From JANQKX01 sp039028695 (GTDB lineage Bacteria; Pseudomonadota; Alphaproteobacteria; Kiloniellales; Kiloniellaceae): a DNA stretch of 26,481 nt. The position numbers were made by a program, and so were the translations under genes. Shown in pieces: positions 23,117 to 26,481 of the stretch (position 1 is the first letter of the stretch; each line of letters begins with the position of its first letter). The DNA lies in assembly GCA_039028695.1 (NCBI GenBank), contig JBCCHN010000068.1:1-26481 (forward strand), given 5' to 3'. The notes below the pieces were generated by a model that made no database searches, had not been told where the DNA came from, and was given only the letters and a program-made list of their open reading frames with translations.

Positions 23117-23824
23117 TCATATCCCCAAATAAGCTTTGCGAACATGTTCGTTGTCCATCAGGCTTTTGGCCTCGCCTTCCAGGGCCACGTTGCCGGTCTC
23201 CAGCACATAACCGTGTCGCGCCAGCTCGAGCGCCAATTCTGCATTTTGCTCAACCAGCACAATCGACACGCCCTGCTTGTTGATCTCCACCATGATCTGA
23301 GCAATATCCCTTACGATCGTCGGGGCTAGGCCCAAGGACGGTTCATCCAGCAGCAAGAGGCGTGGCTTGGACATGAGCGCCCGCCCGATGGACAGCATCT
23401 GTTGCTCGCCACCGCTCATGGTGCCGGCCATTTGATTGCGTCGTTCCTTGAGCCGGGGGAAGCGATCGAAGACGGATTCTAAATCCTGGCGAATGGCTGT
23501 TTGATCATCCCGCGTAAAGGCGCCCAAAAGCAGATTCTCGGTGACCGACAGGTCCTTAAAGATTCTCCGACCCTCGGGCACGTGGGCAATTCCCATCTTG
23601 ACGATGGCATCGGGGGACAAGCGGTCGATACGTTGCCCTTGGAAGTGGATTTCCCCGGTACTTGGGTGGCTGAGGCCAGAAATAGTGCGCAAGGTCGTGC
23701 TCTTGCCGGCACCGTTGGAGCCGATCAGGGTCACGAAGTCCTGTTCGCCCACTTCGAGGGAAACTCCCTTCAGGGCGGCCACGGGCCCATAGTGCACATG
23801 AATATCGTCGACTTTCAAAAGCAT
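23117..23824 (-). CDS. livF: Liv-type ABC importer ATPase LivF
   Basis: This 235-aa cytosolic ATPase is one of two that energise a LivHM-type importer of amino acids, amides or similar small polar compounds. Motifs: Walker A GSNGAGKST (35-43), the LivF-typical HVPEGRRIFKDLSV (81-94), signature MSGGEQQM (136-143), and Walker B LLLLDEP (156-162) with LGLAPTIV after it. ATG at 23824 is chosen because it lies 1 nt after the livG stop; a longer frame adds ten residues inside livG. It is the last transporter gene before tmm. Confidence 0.92.
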   Translation of the reverse strand: MLLKVDDIHVHYGPVAALKGVSLEVGEQDFVTLIGSNGAGKSTTLRTISGLSHPSTGEIHFQGQRIDRLSPDAIVKMGIAHVPEGRRIFKDLSVTENLLLGAFTRDDQTAIRQDLESVFDRFPRLKERRNQMAGTMSGGEQQMLSIGRALMSKPRLLLLDEPSLGLAPTIVRDIAQIMVEINKQGVSIVLVEQNAELALELARHGYVLETGNVALEGEAKSLMDNEHVRKAYLGI

Positions 23825-23825
23825 A

Positions 23826-24581
23826 TCAGTTCGCACCGCCCAAATAGGCCTCAATGACTTTTTCGTTGTTGCGAACCTCCTCGGGCGTACCCTGGGCCAG
23901 AACCTGACCGAAATTCAACACCGTCAGATAGCCGCAGAGCCCCATAACCGCCTTCATATCGTGTTCCACCAGGACAATGGTCACGCCCGATTCATTGACC
24001 CTGCGGGTCAGCTCCATCATGTGGCTGGTTTCTTCGGCATTCATGCCGGCAAAGGGTTCGTCCATCAGCATCAATTGAGGCTCCGACACCAACGCGATGG
24101 CGACCGCCAGCGCCCGCTGCGAGCCCAGGGGCAGTTCCGAGGCCAATTGATCCTTGCGTTCGGACAGACCCATGAAGTCCAGAACCTCGTCGACCTTTGC
24201 CGCCGCCGCCTTCTGCTTGGCCCGGTCCAGGCCCAGCAACGCCGATAAGATGTTTGTACGCGCTTTGATGTGTGCGCCCACCAAGGCGTTTTGGAAAACC
24301 GTCAGCTCTTGGAAGAGGGTGGTTTCCTGAAAGGTGCGAACGATGCCTTGCTCGGCAATGCTGTGGGGCTTTTTGCCTTCAATACCGTGACCCTTAAAAA
24401 GGATATTTCCTTTGGTGGGAGCGTAAAAGCCGGCGATGTTCTTAAAGAGGGTGCTTTTACCAGCCCCATTGGGTCCGATAAGACCTCGGATTTCCCCTTC
24501 CTCGATCTGAAAACTGACATCGTCCAGGGCGGTGAGGCCACCGAACTGCTTGGTCAGGTTTTTGACGTCCAGGAAGGCCAT
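23826..24581 (-). CDS. livG: Liv-type ABC importer ATPase LivG
   Basis: This 251-aa partner ATPase has Walker A GPNGAGKST (36-44), Q-loop TFQETTLFQ, and Walker B LMLMDEP (170-176) followed by FAGMNAEET, a LivG hallmark. The signature region reads LPLGSQRALAVAIAL; family members usually have LPYGQQRRLEIARAL, so the Gln-to-Ser and Arg-to-Ile changes are notable but still conservative in position. Stop and livF start are 1 nt apart, and livM ends 10 bp upstream, so the transporter genes are co-transcribed. Confidence 0.92.
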   Translation of the reverse strand: MAFLDVKNLTKQFGGLTALDDVSFQIEEGEIRGLIGPNGAGKSTLFKNIAGFYAPTKGNILFKGHGIEGKKPHSIAEQGIVRTFQETTLFQELTVFQNALVGAHIKARTNILSALLGLDRAKQKAAAAKVDEVLDFMGLSERKDQLASELPLGSQRALAVAIALVSEPQLMLMDEPFAGMNAEETSHMMELTRRVNESGVTIVLVEHDMKAVMGLCGYLTVLNFGQVLAQGTPEEVRNNEKVIEAYLGGAN

Positions 24582-24591
24582 TACCGATCTC

Positions 24592-25587
24592 TCACGCTTC
24601 TTTCGACTCGCTCAGGGCCGACTCTTTACCGCCCCGCCCCAATCCAAATCCGACTTTTAGTCTCTGGGGTATGCTTTCCAGTCCCTTGGGTAGGAACAGG
24701 ATGGCTAAAATCAGCATCCCCCCATAGATCGCCGGCCGCACGATTTCGAAGTCGCGAATGGCTTCGTCGAAAACCGTCAAAACGATGACCCCGACGATGG
24801 GACCGTAAAATGTTCCATAGCCGCCCACGATGACCCAGATCAAAATGAAGACCATAAAGCCGATAGTGAACTGGTTCGGTGTGACCGAGCCCAGGTAGTG
24901 AATTTTCAACGCGCCGGCGATGCCGACAAAAAAGGAACCGAGTATGAAAGCCAAAGCCCGGTAGCGCCAGGCATCCACACCGACCGATTCGGCTAGGGGC
25001 GTTTTCCAGTGAATGGCGTGCAGGGTCAGGCCAACCCGTGAGTGCTCGATACGGTACAGCAAGAAGAGGCAAAATCCCACGACCACCAGGCAAAAATAGT
25101 AGTAGGGGATGGGGTCCAGGAAATCGATGCCAAAGACAATCGGTGCTTCCACGCCTCTCAGTCCGCTGGTGCCGCCGAAGACCGAGACCCATTCCACCCA
25201 AACCAGACGGATCGCTTCGCCCGCGGCAAAGGAACCGATCAGAAAGTAAAACTGGGTCATGCGCAGCAGGGGAAAACACAACAGCCCCGCGACCAATCCG
25301 GCAACGATCCCCGCCAAGGGAAGGGTAAACCAGATCTCTAGGCCCAAGTGGTTGAAGGCTAGCGTTGCGGTATAGGCGCCCACGCCCAGCATGACCGCGT
25401 GAATCAAGGACCACTCCCCGGTCAGGGTGACCAGGCGATAGCTGCACACCACCAGCACGTTGATGGTCAGGAACAGGACCAGATCTTGGTGATGAAAGCT
25501 CAGGAAATGGGGCAGTATGACCAGAAAGGCGGCGAGCGCCAGCCAGGCGGCCAGGCGCGCCGGAAGGGGCAGGCTCGACTTACTCAC
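24592..25587 (-). CDS. livM: Liv-type ABC importer permease LivM
   Basis: This 331-aa inner-membrane permease has about eight to nine hydrophobic spans and the family-typical central region GVEAPIVFGIDFLD followed by RVGLTLHAIHWKTPLAESVGVD, a cytosolic coupling loop. GTG at 25587 (VSKSSLPLPARLA) is chosen because it overlaps the livH stop by 8 nt; an in-frame ATG at 25623 would overlap livH by 44 nt. It pairs with LivH to form the channel. Confidence 0.9.
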   Translation of the reverse strand: MSKSSLPLPARLAAWLALAAFLVILPHFLSFHHQDLVLFLTINVLVVCSYRLVTLTGEWSLIHAVMLGVGAYTATLAFNHLGLEIWFTLPLAGIVAGLVAGLLCFPLLRMTQFYFLIGSFAAGEAIRLVWVEWVSVFGGTSGLRGVEAPIVFGIDFLDPIPYYYFCLVVVGFCLFLLYRIEHSRVGLTLHAIHWKTPLAESVGVDAWRYRALAFILGSFFVGIAGALKIHYLGSVTPNQFTIGFMVFILIWVIVGGYGTFYGPIVGVIVLTVFDEAIRDFEIVRPAIYGGMLILAILFLPKGLESIPQRLKVGFGLGRGGKESALSESKEA

Positions 25588-26449
25588 TGACCCGCACCCC
25601 CATGATGCCCGTCGGCTTGACAATCAGCACGATGACCATCAACACCAGGCCGCTGATGGTGGCCACCGTGGCGCCGAAGTAGACCGTCATATAGGTATGG
25701 AAAACCGCGTAAATGACAGCGGCCACGATGGCGCCGGACAGACTGCCGACACCGCCCACGATGGTTACGATAAAGGCCGTGACGATCACATTATGGCCCA
25801 TATGGGGGTTGATGTTTCCCAAGGGCGCGATCAAGCCGCCCGCCAACCCGGCTAGGGCAGCACCGACGCTAATGGCGATCAGGGAAATTTTATCCGTATT
25901 AATGCCCTGTAGGGCCGCGGCTTCCCGGTCCATGGCAACGGCCCTGAGCGCCCAACCGAATTTGGTGCGGGTCAGGAAGAACCAAAGCGTGACCAGCGCA
26001 GCAACAGAGATGCCCAGACTGAACAGGCGCTGATAGGGAATACGGAACAAATCGAAGATTACCAGGGTGCCATGATAGGGCGGCGGCACTTGTTTCGATG
26101 GCCCGTCGCCCCCGACCAACGTGGCGATGACCTGCAGAATAAAAAGCACACCGATGGAACAGATGAGACCTGCCAAGGGGTCCGAGCGGGTGGGCCGGAA
26201 AAGCGTGCGCTCCATTACCAATCCGATGGCGGTTACCAGGATAACAGCCACGCCGATCGAGGGGATGTATCCCCATCCCAATTGGGCGTGGACGACCCAG
26301 ATGGTGAAGGCGCCGGCCATTACCAGCTCGCCATGGGCAAAGTTAACAACGCGCATGACGCCGAAAATCAGCACCAGACCGATGGCGAAGAGGGAATAGA
26401 AGCCGCCCTGGATAAGGCCGTTTACGAGAGACTGGAGAATCAGTTCCAT
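25580..26449 (-). CDS. livH: Liv-type ABC importer permease LivH
   Basis: This 289-aa permease begins MELILQSLVNGLIQGGFYSLFAIGLVLIFGVMRVVNFAHGELVM, a typical LivH opening with the NFAHGE motif, and has the coupling loop AVAMDREAAALQGINTDKI. Spans fill most of the rest. No substrate-binding protein gene is visible before the window ends 32 bp upstream of the start; family operons usually carry one, so it may lie just outside. The substrate of the importer is therefore open. Confidence 0.93.
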   Translation of the reverse strand: MELILQSLVNGLIQGGFYSLFAIGLVLIFGVMRVVNFAHGELVMAGAFTIWVVHAQLGWGYIPSIGVAVILVTAIGLVMERTLFRPTRSDPLAGLICSIGVLFILQVIATLVGGDGPSKQVPPPYHGTLVIFDLFRIPYQRLFSLGISVAALVTLWFFLTRTKFGWALRAVAMDREAAALQGINTDKISLIAISVGAALAGLAGGLIAPLGNINPHMGHNVIVTAFIVTIVGGVGSLSGAIVAAVIYAVFHTYMTVYFGATVATISGLVLMVIVLIVKPTGIMGVRVSE

Positions 26450-26481
26450 CTAAAAACTCTAAGGTGTCCCTATGGAGTAAA

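Noticed and set aside
23341..23350. CGGTTCATCC, a partial tor-box match
   Set aside because: It lies inside livF over the conserved Walker B codons, so the match is explained by coding constraint.

Overview
The window looks like a piece of a marine alphaproteobacterial chromosome. GC content appears moderate, genes are tightly packed with short overlaps, and the gene set (Tmm, a TmoXWV-type ABC importer and an aminoethylphosphonate-type importer) is one known mainly from marine Alphaproteobacteria. No rRNA, tRNA, transposase, integrase or CRISPR array was seen. The taxonomic call is an inference from gene content, since no marker gene is present.

Layout. (1) 1-2208, minus strand: a kynureninase cut by the window edge, preceded by a VOC-cupin-cupin fusion protein. 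(2) 2384-4049: a small secreted protein, hypoxanthine phosphoribosyltransferase, and a divergent 118-aa hypothetical gene. (3) 4050-10268, plus strand: a DeoR-type repressor, then an ABC importer of the 2-aminoethylphosphonate type (binding protein, ATPase, one-piece permease) ending in a PhyH-fold Fe(II)/2-oxoglutarate dioxygenase resembling PhnY/TmpA. A good sigma70 promoter lies between two matching inverted repeats upstream of the binding protein. (4) 10291-15205: a complete TMAO sensory system, TorT (periplasmic binding protein), TorS (hybrid kinase) and TorR (response regulator). (5) 15425-20890, plus strand: a betaine/TMAO-type importer TmoX-TmoW-TmoV and an MFS transporter. (6) 20877-26481, minus strand: LivH-LivM-LivG-LivF importer genes, trimethylamine monooxygenase tmm, a small cupin, and a 97-aa membrane protein.

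Main idea. Regions 3-6 read as an island for methylated or amino-alkyl nitrogen compounds. In Escherichia coli, TorTSR controls the TMAO reductase operon torCAD, which is divergent from torR. Here the gene divergent from torR is tmoX. The torR-tmoX gap holds a 10-bp periodic array and a 9/10 match to the E. coli tor box. This suggests that a TMAO sensor has been rewired from anaerobic respiration to TMAO uptake and catabolism, with Tmm making TMAO from trimethylamine nearby. The phosphonate-type operon may feed the same pool if its dioxygenase acts on a trimethylammonium phosphonate, but the expected PhnZ/TmpB partner is not in the window. No TMAO demethylase and no torCAD are present either.

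Limits. All family assignments come from reading motifs and remembered family sequences, with no database search. Substrates of the Liv-type and MFS transporters and of both cupin proteins are not determined by the sequence. No gene-free stretch exceeds 300 bases, unless the weak 118-aa ORF at 3553-3909 is rejected.
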